NCBI GenBank assembly: GCA_964441755.1
Contig: CAYTVG010000001.1
Coordinates: 557,365 to 621,364 of the forward strand
Reading direction: 5' to 3'
Source of the DNA: JAUMBM01 sp964441755
GTDB taxonomy: Bacteria; Bacteroidota; Bacteroidia; Chitinophagales; Saprospiraceae
Length of the DNA: 64,000 bases
The translations under genes were made by a program, and so were the position numbers. The notes under the pieces are model-generated. The model saw only the letters and a program-made list of their open reading frames with translations, searched no databases and was not told the DNA's origin. Shown here piece after piece: positions 39,062 through 47,777 of this stretch (position 1 is the first letter of the stretch; each line of letters begins with the position of its first letter).

Positions 39062-41491
39062 ATGCGTATGAGAAAATGGGCATTTTTAGTCATGTTGCTG
39101 GGCTTATACCGCACTAGCATGGCGCAGGAAGTAGTAGGTTATCAGACGCCGCCACAGGTGATTGTCGACCTGGTCGATGCGCCGTCGACGCCAACGGTGG
39201 TAGTGAGTCCTGACCGGCAGCTACTGCTGTTGCTGGATCGTTCGGAGCTGCCCGGTATTGCGGAGGTAGCGCAGCCGGAATTGCGACTGGCGGGCTTGCG
39301 CATCAATCCGGCTTTGTTTGGTCCCAGTCGTTCGGACTACTATACCGGCCTGTCGATGCGCTCAATTTTGGGTGACAACAGCCAGCCGCAGCCTGTAGGT
39401 GGGCTGCCTGCACCGCTGCGCATGAGCAATCTGAGCTGGTCACCTGACGGGAGCAAGCTTGCTTTTGCCCAGCATACAGACGCGGGCATTGAGCTGTGGG
39501 TAGTTGACCTGACGACCCGCACCGCCCAGAAGCTCACGGAGGCGGTCATCAACAGCGTTATGCCGGGCAGTGCTTTTGTGTGGTTGCCCGACAGTAAGGG
39601 GATTGTGTACAAGAGCAAAACAGCCAAAGAGGCTGCGCCTGCTGCGCCGGTGGTTCCTTCAGGACCGGTGGTACAGAGCAATAGTGGCAATGCAGCGCCT
39701 GTGCGCACTTACCAGGATCTGCTGAAAAATACCTATGACGAGCAGTTGTTTGATTACTACGCCAGTGCAGCGCTGCAGTCGGTGGATTTGCGCAACCGCA
39801 AGAGCCGCTCACTGGGCATCAGTGGCATCATCAGCAGCTTGTCGGTGTCGCCGGTCAATGGGTATCTGCTGGTCGGGCAACTGCAGCGCCCTTATTCTTA
39901 CCTGGTGCCTTACAGCAGGTTTCCGCAGACGTATACAGTCTATGACCGCAACGGCAGGCTGGTAAAAAAGGTGGCAGACCTGCCGCTGGCAGAAAATCTG
40001 CCCAAAGGCTTCGATGCTGTGCCGCAGGGTCCCCGCAGCTTTGGCTGGGCGCCTTCAGGGCCGGACATGCTGTACTGGGTAGAAGCCCAGGATGGCGGAG
40101 ACCCGCGGCAGGCGGCAGAGCTGCGCGACCAGCTATTCTTCCTGTCAGCACCTTTTTCGGGACAGCCGGTCAAGGGGCCGGCGCTGTCGATGCGATACAG
40201 TGGGCTCAACTGGGCCGACAACAATGCCTATGTCATCGTACGGGAGCGCTGGTGGAACAATCGCCGCGAGCTCGTTCGCCGATGGCCGGTAACTGCTTCC
40301 GGTAGCGTGACCACCTTGTTTGAACGCTCGTATGAAGACAGCTATACCGATCCCGGCCAGTTTAGTACCCAGCCCAACCAGTACGGACGGCAGGTACTGC
40401 TGACCAATGCTTCCGGCAATCTGCACTACCTGAGCGGGCGAGGTGCCTCTCCGGAGGGCAACCGCCCTTTCATCGATGAATACGATATCAATACGGGCAA
40501 GGCCAACCGCCTCTGGCGGTCCGAAGCACCTTACTATGAGATGCTGGTAGAGTGGCTCAACCGCGATGAGGGGCTGGTACTCACTCGCCGCGAATCGGCC
40601 AACGAAGCGCCCAACTACTACATCCGCAACCTCAAGGAAGGGAAAGAAAATGCGCTCACGGCTTTTCCACACCCCTACCCGGCGCTGAAGGATGTGAGCA
40701 AGCAGTTGGTGCGCTACAAGCGCACAGATGGCGTTGAACTCACGGGGACGCTCTACCTGCCTGCAGGCTACGACCCCCAAAAGGACGGCCCGCTGCCAAT
40801 GTTTATGTGGGCTTACCCGCGGGAGTTCAAAACGGCAGACGCTGCTTCGCAGGTGACGAGTTCTCCCTACGAATTTACCCGCCTCAGCTGGGGTTCTCCG
40901 CTCTACTGGGTGGCACGCGGCTACGCCATCTTCGACAATTTTGCGATGCCCATCATCGGTGAAGGCGACGCCCAGCCCAACGAGACTTTTGTTGAGCAAC
41001 TGGATATGAATGCTCGCGCAGCTATTGACCATCTGGTAGAGATGGGCGTAGCCGACCGCAACCGTATCGGCGTCGGGGGGCACTCTTATGGTGCTTTCAT
41101 GACTGCCAACCTGATGGCACATACGGACTTGTTTGCCGGCGGTATCGCCCGCAGTGGTGCCTACAATCGTACTCTCACGCCTTTTGGCTTTCAGAGCGAG
41201 GAGCGCACCTACTGGGAGGCACCGGATGTGTACAACAAAATGTCACCTTTCGCTCATGCCGACCGCATTAAGGAGCCTATGCTGCTGATTCATGGTGAAG
41301 CAGACAATAACTCGGGTACTTTCCCGATACAGAGCGAGCGATTCTACGCAGCCCTCAAGGGGCACGGGGCTACTGTCCGGCTGGTGATGCTCCCGCATGA
41401 AAGTCATGGCTACCGCGCCCGCGAGTCCGTACTCCACACCCTTTGGGAGATGGACCAGTTTCTGGAAAAGTACGTGAAAAACCGCCCGTAA
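39062..41491 (+). CDS. Secreted S9 family peptidase (prolyl-oligopeptidase-like)
   Basis: An 809-residue exported serine peptidase. A signal peptide MRMRKWAFLVMLLGLYRTSM ends before AQEVVG. Residues about 90-540 form a beta-propeller (LSWSPDGSKLAFAQHTDAGI is one blade). The C-terminal alpha/beta hydrolase has the nucleophile in GVGGHSYGAFMTANLM near residue 678, the Asp in LIHGEADNNSGTFP near 743, and the His in LPHESHGYRARES near 780. The closest group appears to be secreted S9 peptidases like the glutamyl endopeptidase/dipeptidyl peptidase group of Bacteroidota. It probably degrades peptides in the periplasm or outside. It is a single-gene unit. Confidence 0.9.
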   Translation: MRMRKWAFLVMLLGLYRTSMAQEVVGYQTPPQVIVDLVDAPSTPTVVVSPDRQLLLLLDRSELPGIAEVAQPELRLAGLRINPALFGPSRSDYYTGLSMRSILGDNSQPQPVGGLPAPLRMSNLSWSPDGSKLAFAQHTDAGIELWVVDLTTRTAQKLTEAVINSVMPGSAFVWLPDSKGIVYKSKTAKEAAPAAPVVPSGPVVQSNSGNAAPVRTYQDLLKNTYDEQLFDYYASAALQSVDLRNRKSRSLGISGIISSLSVSPVNGYLLVGQLQRPYSYLVPYSRFPQTYTVYDRNGRLVKKVADLPLAENLPKGFDAVPQGPRSFGWAPSGPDMLYWVEAQDGGDPRQAAELRDQLFFLSAPFSGQPVKGPALSMRYSGLNWADNNAYVIVRERWWNNRRELVRRWPVTASGSVTTLFERSYEDSYTDPGQFSTQPNQYGRQVLLTNASGNLHYLSGRGASPEGNRPFIDEYDINTGKANRLWRSEAPYYEMLVEWLNRDEGLVLTRRESANEAPNYYIRNLKEGKENALTAFPHPYPALKDVSKQLVRYKRTDGVELTGTLYLPAGYDPQKDGPLPMFMWAYPREFKTADAASQVTSSPYEFTRLSWGSPLYWVARGYAIFDNFAMPIIGEGDAQPNETFVEQLDMNARAAIDHLVEMGVADRNRIGVGGHSYGAFMTANLMAHTDLFAGGIARSGAYNRTLTPFGFQSEERTYWEAPDVYNKMSPFAHADRIKEPMLLIHGEADNNSGTFPIQSERFYAALKGHGATVRLVMLPHESHGYRARESVLHTLWEMDQFLEKYVKNRP

Positions 41492-41531
41492 CCTATCTGC
41501 CCGGCCTGTGCCGGGGCTGATTGCGGGAAAT

Positions 41532-41630
41532 AAAAACGGTTATTTTTCTGCCTGTCTTTGGCTTTTTGGGCTTTCCGGCACCGGCCGGAACCCCCCAAAG
41601 CCTGCGACCTGCAGGAAAATAACCGTTTTT
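41532..41630. terminator. Large bidirectional terminator between convergent genes
   Basis: A 20-bp outer stem (41532-41551 with 41611-41630, one G-T pair) starting AAAAACGGTTATTTTT encloses inner hairpins. The AT-rich outer arms give T runs on both strands, fitting termination of the S9 gene (+) and the glucosaminidase gene (-). Confidence 0.75.
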
Positions 41631-41663
41631 CGTTTGGGGATAAAATACCGCAAACGCGCTGTA

Positions 41664-43133
41664 TCAGTTAGAAACCCTCAACTGCTGGCCGATGCGTATG
41701 TTGTCATCCGGCAACTGATTCCATTGCCGCAGTTGCTGTACATTGGTACCGTAGCGCTGCGATACATTCCACAGTGTATCTCCTTTCACAACCGTATGTA
41801 GCCGCGGACCGGAGGCTGGCGGTACTGCTATGGCCGGTGCCGGCGGCGTCAGGGGCTGTGGCATGGGGTCAAAATTGCCGCCGCCGGGCACTGTCTCCTG
41901 CGGCATGGGTGCCGGTTCTGGCCGGGGCGACGGGTTATTGCTGGCCGGACCGCTGACAGCCGGTGCATTTTGCTCATAATAGGCCGGACTTCTGGGGCGT
42001 ATGATGAGGCCAGGCCGACTCGTGCCCTGGCTGGCCGGTGGCACCCCCGGCTGCTGCGTAGCCGGCTGCGTCGGCTGCCCTGCCGGCTGTGTCGACGGCC
42101 ATGTTGGCTGCCCTGCCGGCTGCGTCGGCTGCGCCGGCTGCTGCATGGTGTTAAAAGTCCTGGCAGGCTCAGTTGCCGGCTGGCGCAGCAGAGGCGCCTG
42201 CCGCACGCGTGATCCGCGCAGTTTCACCTTTTCGCCCACTGCGGGCTCCTGCATTGGCAGGAGGCGGTTGCGGTCGTAGAATTTGTCGAGCCGTATGCCG
42301 TAGGCCTGAGAGAGCAGGTACATGCTCTCCCCCTGTCGTACTGTATGCCACGCCTGCACACCCCGCCATCCGATGCGCTTGGGTTGCAGGTATACGCGTT
42401 CTCCTTCGGCCAGCTGCTGATCGGGTTTGTTGAGCTCTTCATTGTAGCTGAGCAACTGCTGGACAGCTACCCGGGTGCGCTGCGCCAGTGCTGCGACCGT
42501 CTCCCCCGGATTGGCGGTGACAAAACTCACATCGTTGTTGACAAGCACTTCGCTGGCGGTGATTTCCTCGGCCGGATTCATTGGGCTTACCGTCGGTAGT
42601 TGGTCGTACTCGTACAGCTTATAGCGCTCAATGATGGAAATGAGGCGGGTGGCATAGGTCGGGCTGGTCGCATAGCCGGCCGTCTGCAGGCCACGAGCCC
42701 ATGACTGGTAATCAGTCGGATGTAACTGAAAAAGCGGTCCGTAGCGAAAATTCTTGCTGGGATCCCGCAAAAATTCAGAGTGGGCAACAAAGCTGGCTTC
42801 TGTAGTCCTGAAAACCCGGAAGCAACTTTTGACCAGCTGCCCGCGGTCGTTGTAGTCATCGTCTTCCTGCATATAGGTATCCCCCCGCCAGTCATTGCCA
42901 CATTTGATGCCAAAGTGGTTGTTGGCACGACGCGCCAGCTCGCTGCGGCCGGCATCGGACTCGAGGATGGCCTGTGCCAGCTTAATGCTGGCAGGAATGC
43001 CGGTTCTGTCCATCTCCCGCATGGCAATGTCCTTGTGGCGGGCAATATAATCAACATGATCCTGAGAAACCTGGGCCTGTACGTACGCAAGGCTTAGCGC
43101 CAGCAGCAGGGAAAAAAGCAGACGAATGTGCAT
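41664..43133 (-). CDS. Glucosaminidase-LysM peptidoglycan hydrolase
   Basis: A 489-residue exported protein with signal peptide MHIRLLFSLLLALSLAYVQA. Residues 30-170 are a Flg_hydrolase-like glucosaminidase domain (GIPASIKLAQAILESDAGRS with the catalytic Glu near 55, then ANNHFGIKCGNDW). Two degenerate LysM-like segments follow (VTANPGETVAALAQR near 208; WHTVRQGESMYLLSQAYGIR near 265). A Pro/Gln/Thr-rich linker with repeats of QPTQPAGQP spans about 325-430, and a canonical LysM (LHTVVKGDTLWNVSQRYGTN) ends the protein. It would cut glycan strands in the wall during growth or division. Confidence 0.92.
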   Translation of the reverse strand: MHIRLLFSLLLALSLAYVQAQVSQDHVDYIARHKDIAMREMDRTGIPASIKLAQAILESDAGRSELARRANNHFGIKCGNDWRGDTYMQEDDDYNDRGQLVKSCFRVFRTTEASFVAHSEFLRDPSKNFRYGPLFQLHPTDYQSWARGLQTAGYATSPTYATRLISIIERYKLYEYDQLPTVSPMNPAEEITASEVLVNNDVSFVTANPGETVAALAQRTRVAVQQLLSYNEELNKPDQQLAEGERVYLQPKRIGWRGVQAWHTVRQGESMYLLSQAYGIRLDKFYDRNRLLPMQEPAVGEKVKLRGSRVRQAPLLRQPATEPARTFNTMQQPAQPTQPAGQPTWPSTQPAGQPTQPATQQPGVPPASQGTSRPGLIIRPRSPAYYEQNAPAVSGPASNNPSPRPEPAPMPQETVPGGGNFDPMPQPLTPPAPAIAVPPASGPRLHTVVKGDTLWNVSQRYGTNVQQLRQWNQLPDDNIRIGQQLRVSN

Positions 43134-43451
43134 ACCTGAAAGTGGATTGAGGATGTTACGATGTGTTTGGTTTCATTGGGCAGGCGGGAAGCATACAAGA
43201 GCCGGTGCCGCCGCCTGCAGCAACTGTCATAAGCTGTTAACGAATGAAAACAGCCTTAAATGTCTGCAAAATTGGGCATATTTTTTACAGTCCCTCTTTT
43301 TTTTCGTGAAGGCAGCGACCATAACCAGCCTGCCCATGTGATTTACATCACTGTTGCCTGCTTTATAAATCACGTGCATGGTTGACAGTCGTCACCGCTG
43401 GCATGGCCCGTCGGGTGGTTACTTTGCATCATCAACTAACCAATCAAAGAC
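43134..43451. other. 318-bp upstream region of the YceI cluster
   Basis: Between the divergent glucosaminidase and YceI genes. It carries a Crp/Fnr-like palindrome (43337-43352). TTACTTTG at 43419-43426 could be a -7 box with one mismatch, but no TTTG is at the right distance. No gene is present. Confidence 0.45.
43337..43352. promoter_or_regulatory. Crp/Fnr-type operator
   Basis: TGTGA-TTTACA-TCACT matches the Crp family consensus TGTGA-N6-TCACA with one mismatch at the end. It lies 100 bp upstream of the YceI start. The binding regulator is not encoded in this window. Confidence 0.55.
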
Positions 43452-44024
43452 ATGAAACGAATCATTCTATCCACCGCGTTGGTACTGCTTGCAGGGCTCA
43501 TGATCGCCCAGCAGTCCTATACGCTTAAGCAGGCAAGCATGTCGATCAGTGGCACGTCTTCGCTGCACGACTGGGAGTCTGATGTGACAGCACTGACGGC
43601 TCGCGGCCGGATGAATTTCGGTACGACCCTCGAGTCTATTACAGAATTGCTGGTAACGGTCAAGGTTCGCGATATCAAGAGCACCAAAGGATCTATCATG
43701 GACAATAAGACCTATGAGGCGCTTAAGTCCGATGCACACCCTACCATCACCTACCGCCTTGGAAGAGTCAAATCGATCACACCTTCTGCCAAAGGGTTTA
43801 GCGTGGTAACGGAAGGCCAGCTCACCATTGCCGGGGTTAGCAAGACGGTCGATATCACCGCCGAGGGAAGCCGGCAGTCCGACGGCTCTGTTGTATTCCA
43901 GGGCTCCAAAGCACTCAAAATGACAACCTTTGGTATATCGCCGCCAACAGCCATGATGGGCACGATGAAGACGGGCGATGATATCAAAGTCAACTTTAAA
44001 GTTACGCTTGCTCCGGCCAACTAA
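43452..44024 (+). CDS. YceI family protein
   Basis: A 190-residue exported protein. The signal peptide is MKRIILSTALVLLAGLMIAQ. The mature part is the YceI barrel: SGTSSLHDWESDVTALTARG, LLVTVKVRDIKSTKGSIMDN, TYEALKSDAHPTITYRLGRV and GQLTIAGVSKTVDITAEG. YceI proteins form lipocalin-like barrels that bind long isoprenoid or fatty amide ligands, and often accompany electron-transport or stress genes. It starts a plus-strand group with a porin-like protein and a second YceI protein. Confidence 0.92.
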   Translation: MKRIILSTALVLLAGLMIAQQSYTLKQASMSISGTSSLHDWESDVTALTARGRMNFGTTLESITELLVTVKVRDIKSTKGSIMDNKTYEALKSDAHPTITYRLGRVKSITPSAKGFSVVTEGQLTIAGVSKTVDITAEGSRQSDGSVVFQGSKALKMTTFGISPPTAMMGTMKTGDDIKVNFKVTLAPAN

Positions 44025-44083
44025 GCGGGCAGCTATCCATAACTTCTATAGGATTTTCAGTCCCACATTAAAATTTATGTATC

Positions 44084-45514
44084 ATGAAAAAGCATGTATC
44101 AGCCATTACGTTTTTACTAGCAACTGTCTTTTCGCTGATATCTACGGCTGTTCAGGCGCAGCAGCCTGAAATCCAGTACTTCCGCCCTTGGGACAAAGGG
44201 GGTATCAACGTCTTCGAACCTTCCAAAAGCGCTGACCAGCCTGAGTTTACAGGTGTAAAAGTGCGCATCGGCGGTGCTTTTACGCAGACATACCAGAGCC
44301 TGACGCACTCCAATGAGGCTTCTTATGTGCCTGTATCGGCAACCAACAGCACCAACCGCAACCTGCTCTATGGCACGCCTATGACCAACTCTACACTGGT
44401 CAATGCCCGCCCGATTGCCGGTCAGGATACCAGCAGCATCACGCTGAGCGGCTTCAACCTGGCGATGGCCAACCTCAACCTCGACTTCCAGATCGACGAC
44501 GGTATCCGCGTATCGCTGGAAAACTATATGTCATCACGCCACCACAACGAATTTTGGGTGAAAGGTGGTTATATCCAGATTGACAAACTGCCTATGTTTG
44601 GCAGCCCGGACTGGTATACCAAGTATGTACGCGTAAAAATCGGTCACTTCACGCCTAACTTTGGTGATGCACACTATCGCCGCAACGACGGCGGTAACGC
44701 GATGTTCAACCCATTCGGTGAAAACCTGATCATGGACGCGTTTACGACGGAGATCGGTGGTGAGGTATACGTTTTCCCGGCTGAAGGCCTGATGATCATG
44801 GGTGGTATGTCTTCCGGTCTGATCAATGGTAACGTTGAAAACTATCCAACGGTAGCAACAGGTGCCAACCTCGAGCCGATCAAGCGCAATCCTTCTATCT
44901 TCGCCAAAGCGGCTTACGACAATACATTTGAAGGTTTCCGCTTCCGCTTGTCAGCGTCTTTGTACCACAACAGCAGCATTCAGCGCAACACGCTCTATGC
45001 TGGTGACCGTACGGGTTCTCAGTACTTCTCTATCATGGACGCTATCGTGACCGCAGCAGGTGCGCCTACCGATAAGACGGCTGTATTTACCTCTGGTCGT
45101 ATCAACCCTGGTATCACCAACCGCCTGACGGCTTTCGTCGTGAGCCCGTTTGTGAAGTACAAAGGCTTTGAGTTGTTTGGTGCATTTGAAACCATCTCGG
45201 GTGGTAACTATAGTGAGGCTGGTGACCGCACCTTCACACAAATCGCTGCCGACGGTGTATACCGCTTCCTGAAGGATGAGCAGGCATTCGTAGGTGCCCG
45301 CTACGCAACCGTCAGTGGCCGTCTTCCCGGTGCTGCCTTTACCGATGATATCACCGTTACACGTACTTCTATCTCTGCCGGCTGGTTCCCAACGCGCAAC
45401 CTGCTGCTGAAAGGCGAGTATGTTATGCAGGATTATGCTGACTTCCCGACGACCGACTTCCGTTACAATGGTAACTTTAACGGTTTCGTGATCCAGGCAG
45501 TGATTGGCTTGTAA
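44084..45514 (+). CDS. Outer-membrane porin-like beta-barrel protein
   Basis: A 476-residue outer-membrane protein. The signal peptide is KKHVSAITFLLATVFSLIST, followed by AVQAQQ. The body alternates polar and aromatic residues in strands: VRIGGAFTQTYQSLTHS, YVRVKIGHFTPNFGDAHYRR, FRFRLSASLYHNSSIQRN, FELFGAFETISGGNYSE. It ends GFVIQAVIGL. Strong, uniform codon choice suggests high expression. It resembles phosphate-selective-type porins but I cannot assign a substrate. It lies 59 bp after the first YceI gene, and a hairpin ends the group before the second YceI gene. Confidence 0.8.
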   Translation: MKKHVSAITFLLATVFSLISTAVQAQQPEIQYFRPWDKGGINVFEPSKSADQPEFTGVKVRIGGAFTQTYQSLTHSNEASYVPVSATNSTNRNLLYGTPMTNSTLVNARPIAGQDTSSITLSGFNLAMANLNLDFQIDDGIRVSLENYMSSRHHNEFWVKGGYIQIDKLPMFGSPDWYTKYVRVKIGHFTPNFGDAHYRRNDGGNAMFNPFGENLIMDAFTTEIGGEVYVFPAEGLMIMGGMSSGLINGNVENYPTVATGANLEPIKRNPSIFAKAAYDNTFEGFRFRLSASLYHNSSIQRNTLYAGDRTGSQYFSIMDAIVTAAGAPTDKTAVFTSGRINPGITNRLTAFVVSPFVKYKGFELFGAFETISGGNYSEAGDRTFTQIAADGVYRFLKDEQAFVGARYATVSGRLPGAAFTDDITVTRTSISAGWFPTRNLLLKGEYVMQDYADFPTTDFRYNGNFNGFVIQAVIGL

Positions 45515-45574
45515 GCCGGGAACGAATTGACGTGAATCCTTGTTCTGAATAGCATTATTGATTTATACATCCCA

Positions 45575-45603
45575 GGGCAGCGGACTTTCAATGTCCGCTG
45601 CCC
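45575..45603 (+). terminator. Terminator after the porin-like gene
   Basis: Perfect 11-bp stem GGGCAGCGGAC (45575-45585 with 45593-45603) and 7-nt loop, then GGCTTTA. It lies 60 bp after the porin stop and just before the second YceI gene, so may only weaken read-through. Confidence 0.65.
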
Positions 45604-45620
45604 GGCTTTATCACACAGCC

Positions 45621-46262
45621 ATGGATGCCGTATTAACTGCTACCTACCGTTTTTTGATACTTGCCCTTGCCCTGCTGTTCTGGGGCTGGCAGCCTGCCGC
45701 CGAACTGACGCCCGTCACGACCGGCGGCCAATATTACATCCAGTCCGGCAGCCGCCTCTACCTTAGAGGCTCCAGCAATGTCGTCAATTTTACCTGCGAG
45801 TGCGAATGTTACAGCCCCAGCCAGCCCAATCCTTTTCAGCTGGTCACCGGGGAAAGCCCCGCCACTATTTCCTTCCAAAATACGCAGATACGCTTTTTGA
45901 CGCGCTCACTGGACTGTGGGCAGCGCGGCATCAACAGCGATATGTACGAAACGCTCAAGGCAGACAGGCATCCTTCAGCTTCGATAGAGGTGCTGCGGGT
46001 GCAGATTCCTGCAGGCCGTGTGGGAGCCAGTTCTGCACAGGTGCAGGCCGTCACGGCCATCACCATTGCCGGTATCCGCCGGCAGGAGCATATCACCGTC
46101 AGCTTTCATGCTACGGGCAACAACCAGTACCGCATCTACGGATCCAAGCCGCTGAGTATGGCACAGTTTGGGCTCGTACCGCCCAGCCCCATGGGCGGCC
46201 TCATCAAGGTCAACGACCGCATCGATATCTATTTTGACCTCAATATAAAGGCGGTGTACTGA
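45621..46262 (+). CDS. Second YceI-like protein
   Basis: A 213-residue exported protein. A hydrophobic signal (TYRFLILALALLFWGWQPAA) starts the protein, from the ATG at 45621. The core keeps the YceI pattern more loosely: GSSNVVNFTCECECYSP, SDMYETLKADRHPSASIEVL, VTAITIAGIRRQEHITVSFH and SMAQFGLVPPSPMGGLIKVND. The Cys cluster CECEC near residue 58 is unusual in YceI and could hold a metal or disulfide. It likely shares the physiological theme of the first YceI gene. Confidence 0.82.
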   Translation: MDAVLTATYRFLILALALLFWGWQPAAELTPVTTGGQYYIQSGSRLYLRGSSNVVNFTCECECYSPSQPNPFQLVTGESPATISFQNTQIRFLTRSLDCGQRGINSDMYETLKADRHPSASIEVLRVQIPAGRVGASSAQVQAVTAITIAGIRRQEHITVSFHATGNNQYRIYGSKPLSMAQFGLVPPSPMGGLIKVNDRIDIYFDLNIKAVY

Positions 46263-46301
46263 TAAACCGAATTGCGTACCTTGGCAGCAAATTATGAAGC
46301 T

Positions 46302-46994
46302 ATGGCTATTCAGGTGATTGCTTTCGATGCCGATGATACGCTGTGGGTCAATGAGCCCTATTTTCAGGAGGCGGAGCGCAAATTTGCTGCCTTGCTGGAA
46401 AATTACCTTCCCCGGCATACCATCTCGCAGATACTCTATAAGACAGAGATGCAAAACCTGCCGCTCTACGGCTATGGGGTGAAAGCCTTCATCCTGTCAA
46501 TGATCGAGGCAGCGCTGGAGGTGTCTGCAAAGCTGGCACCGCCGGCAGTAATTGAAAAAATCCTTCAATTTGGTAAGGAGATGCTCGACCAGCCGGTCGA
46601 GTTGCTCGAAGGGGTACAGGCACTGCTGCAGGAGCTCAATGGTGATTACCGGCTGGTGGTAGCTACCAAAGGAGACCTGCTGGACCAGGAGCGTAAGCTC
46701 CGGAAATCGGGACTCGAGCCATATTTTCACCACATAGAAATCATGTCCGACAAACAAGAGAAGGACTACCTGAAGCTGCTTCGCCATCTCGACATACAGC
46801 CTGCTGATTTTCTCATGATTGGCAACTCCCTCAAGTCGGATGTGCTGCCGGTGCTCGCCATCGGCGGCCACGCAGTACACGTACCTTTTCATACCACCTG
46901 GGCCCACGAGACCATTGACTACGAACTGCAGCACCCGCACTTCTGCCAGCTGGACCACATCGACCAGTTGCGGCAGCACCTGAACACGTTCTGA
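46302..46994 (+). CDS. HAD family hydrolase
   Basis: A 230-residue cytoplasmic phosphatase-type protein. It begins MAIQVIAFDADDTLWVNEPY, with the nucleophile and acid in the motif DADDT (near residues 9-13). Motif II is VVATKGD near 123, motif III Lys is in SDKQEKDY near 152, and motif IV MIGNSLKSDVLPVLAIGGHA near 172. The cap is alpha-helical (subfamily I). Substrates may be small phosphate esters. The ATG at 46302 directly precedes the first strand. It is 40 bp from the second YceI gene, so possibly co-transcribed. Confidence 0.88.
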   Translation: MAIQVIAFDADDTLWVNEPYFQEAERKFAALLENYLPRHTISQILYKTEMQNLPLYGYGVKAFILSMIEAALEVSAKLAPPAVIEKILQFGKEMLDQPVELLEGVQALLQELNGDYRLVVATKGDLLDQERKLRKSGLEPYFHHIEIMSDKQEKDYLKLLRHLDIQPADFLMIGNSLKSDVLPVLAIGGHAVHVPFHTTWAHETIDYELQHPHFCQLDHIDQLRQHLNTF

Positions 46995-47011
46995 ACACTA
47001 ACAAAGATCAG

Positions 47012-47043
47012 TTTGCCCAACCGTCATTAATCTTTTATCTTTG
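47012..47043 (+). promoter_or_regulatory. Consensus promoter of the DUF4920 lipoprotein gene
   Basis: TTTG (47012-47015) and TATCTTTG (47036-47043) are separated by exactly 20 nt, a perfect fit to the Bacteroidota consensus. The start would be near 47050, only about 9 nt before the ATG at 47059. Confidence 0.8.
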
Positions 47044-47058
47044 TACAAAAAAGGAAAC

Positions 47059-47565
47059 ATGAGAAAGGTATTGTATCTGGGGCTGCTGGCAGCCTTTATC
47101 CTCAGTGCTTGCCAACAAAGCCGCTCTGTCGCTGCTGCCAAGCAGGACAACACCGGAAACGAAGCAGGGCAGCAGTTCGGTGCACCCATCACGTCGGCAG
47201 GCGCTATCAGCTATGATGAGTTGCTCAGCAAGAATATTCAGGAGCCTACCACCCTCAAGGTAAAAGGTCGCGTAAGTGAAGTATGCCAGGCGAAAGGCTG
47301 CTGGATGAACATCGTTTCTGACAAAGACCAGCAGGCCGGCACTATGAAAGTGCGGTTCAAGGATTATGCATTCTTTATGCCCAAGGATATCTCCGGTCGC
47401 GAAGTAATCATCGAAGGCGAAGCATCGGTACAGGTAATCTCTGTCGATGACCTGCGTCACTACGCAGAAGATGCCGGCAAGAGTCAGGAAGAAATCAACG
47501 CTATCACGCAGCCGCGCCGGGAGCTCACCTTTCTGGCTTCGGGCGTGATTCTGCTCGACAAATAA
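47059..47565 (+). CDS. DUF4920 family lipoprotein
   Basis: A 168-residue lipoprotein. The signal peptide MRKVLYLGLLAAFILSAC ends in the lipobox LSAC at residue 18. The domain has YDELLSKNIQEPTTLKVKG, the Cys motif VCQAKGCWMNIV near residue 80, and FKDYAFFMPKDISGREVIIE, as in DUF4920. These OB-fold-like proteins are common in Bacteroidota and the two Cys may bind metal, but the role is not known. The start is fixed by the promoter, whose -7 box ends 15 nt upstream; AAGGAA is the ribosome-binding site. Confidence 0.87.
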   Translation: MRKVLYLGLLAAFILSACQQSRSVAAAKQDNTGNEAGQQFGAPITSAGAISYDELLSKNIQEPTTLKVKGRVSEVCQAKGCWMNIVSDKDQQAGTMKVRFKDYAFFMPKDISGREVIIEGEASVQVISVDDLRHYAEDAGKSQEEINAITQPRRELTFLASGVILLDK

Positions 47566-47610
47566 TTGCTGTTGCAGGCAGGTGCAGTCTTTACAGGCTT
47601 TGCACCCCGG

Positions 47611-47652
47611 AAACCGCTAAGTATTGCATCAAAAGCCTTACTTTAGCGGTTT
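47611..47652 (+). terminator. Hairpin after DUF4920 gene
   Basis: AAACCGCTAA (47611-47620) pairs with TTTAGCGGTTT (47642-47652), with a 21-nt loop and a T-rich end. It lies 46 bp after the stop. Confidence 0.55.
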
Positions 47653-47777
47653 CTTGTTATGGTGCGAGTCGTCAGCCTGGCTGGCGTGGCATGAGCGGCA
47701 GCGTTCCGGGATTAGGGAGATGTTGCTGAGCCCGCGACTCGCCACTTACTGTTTATTTACACCGCTAAGGGAGACGT

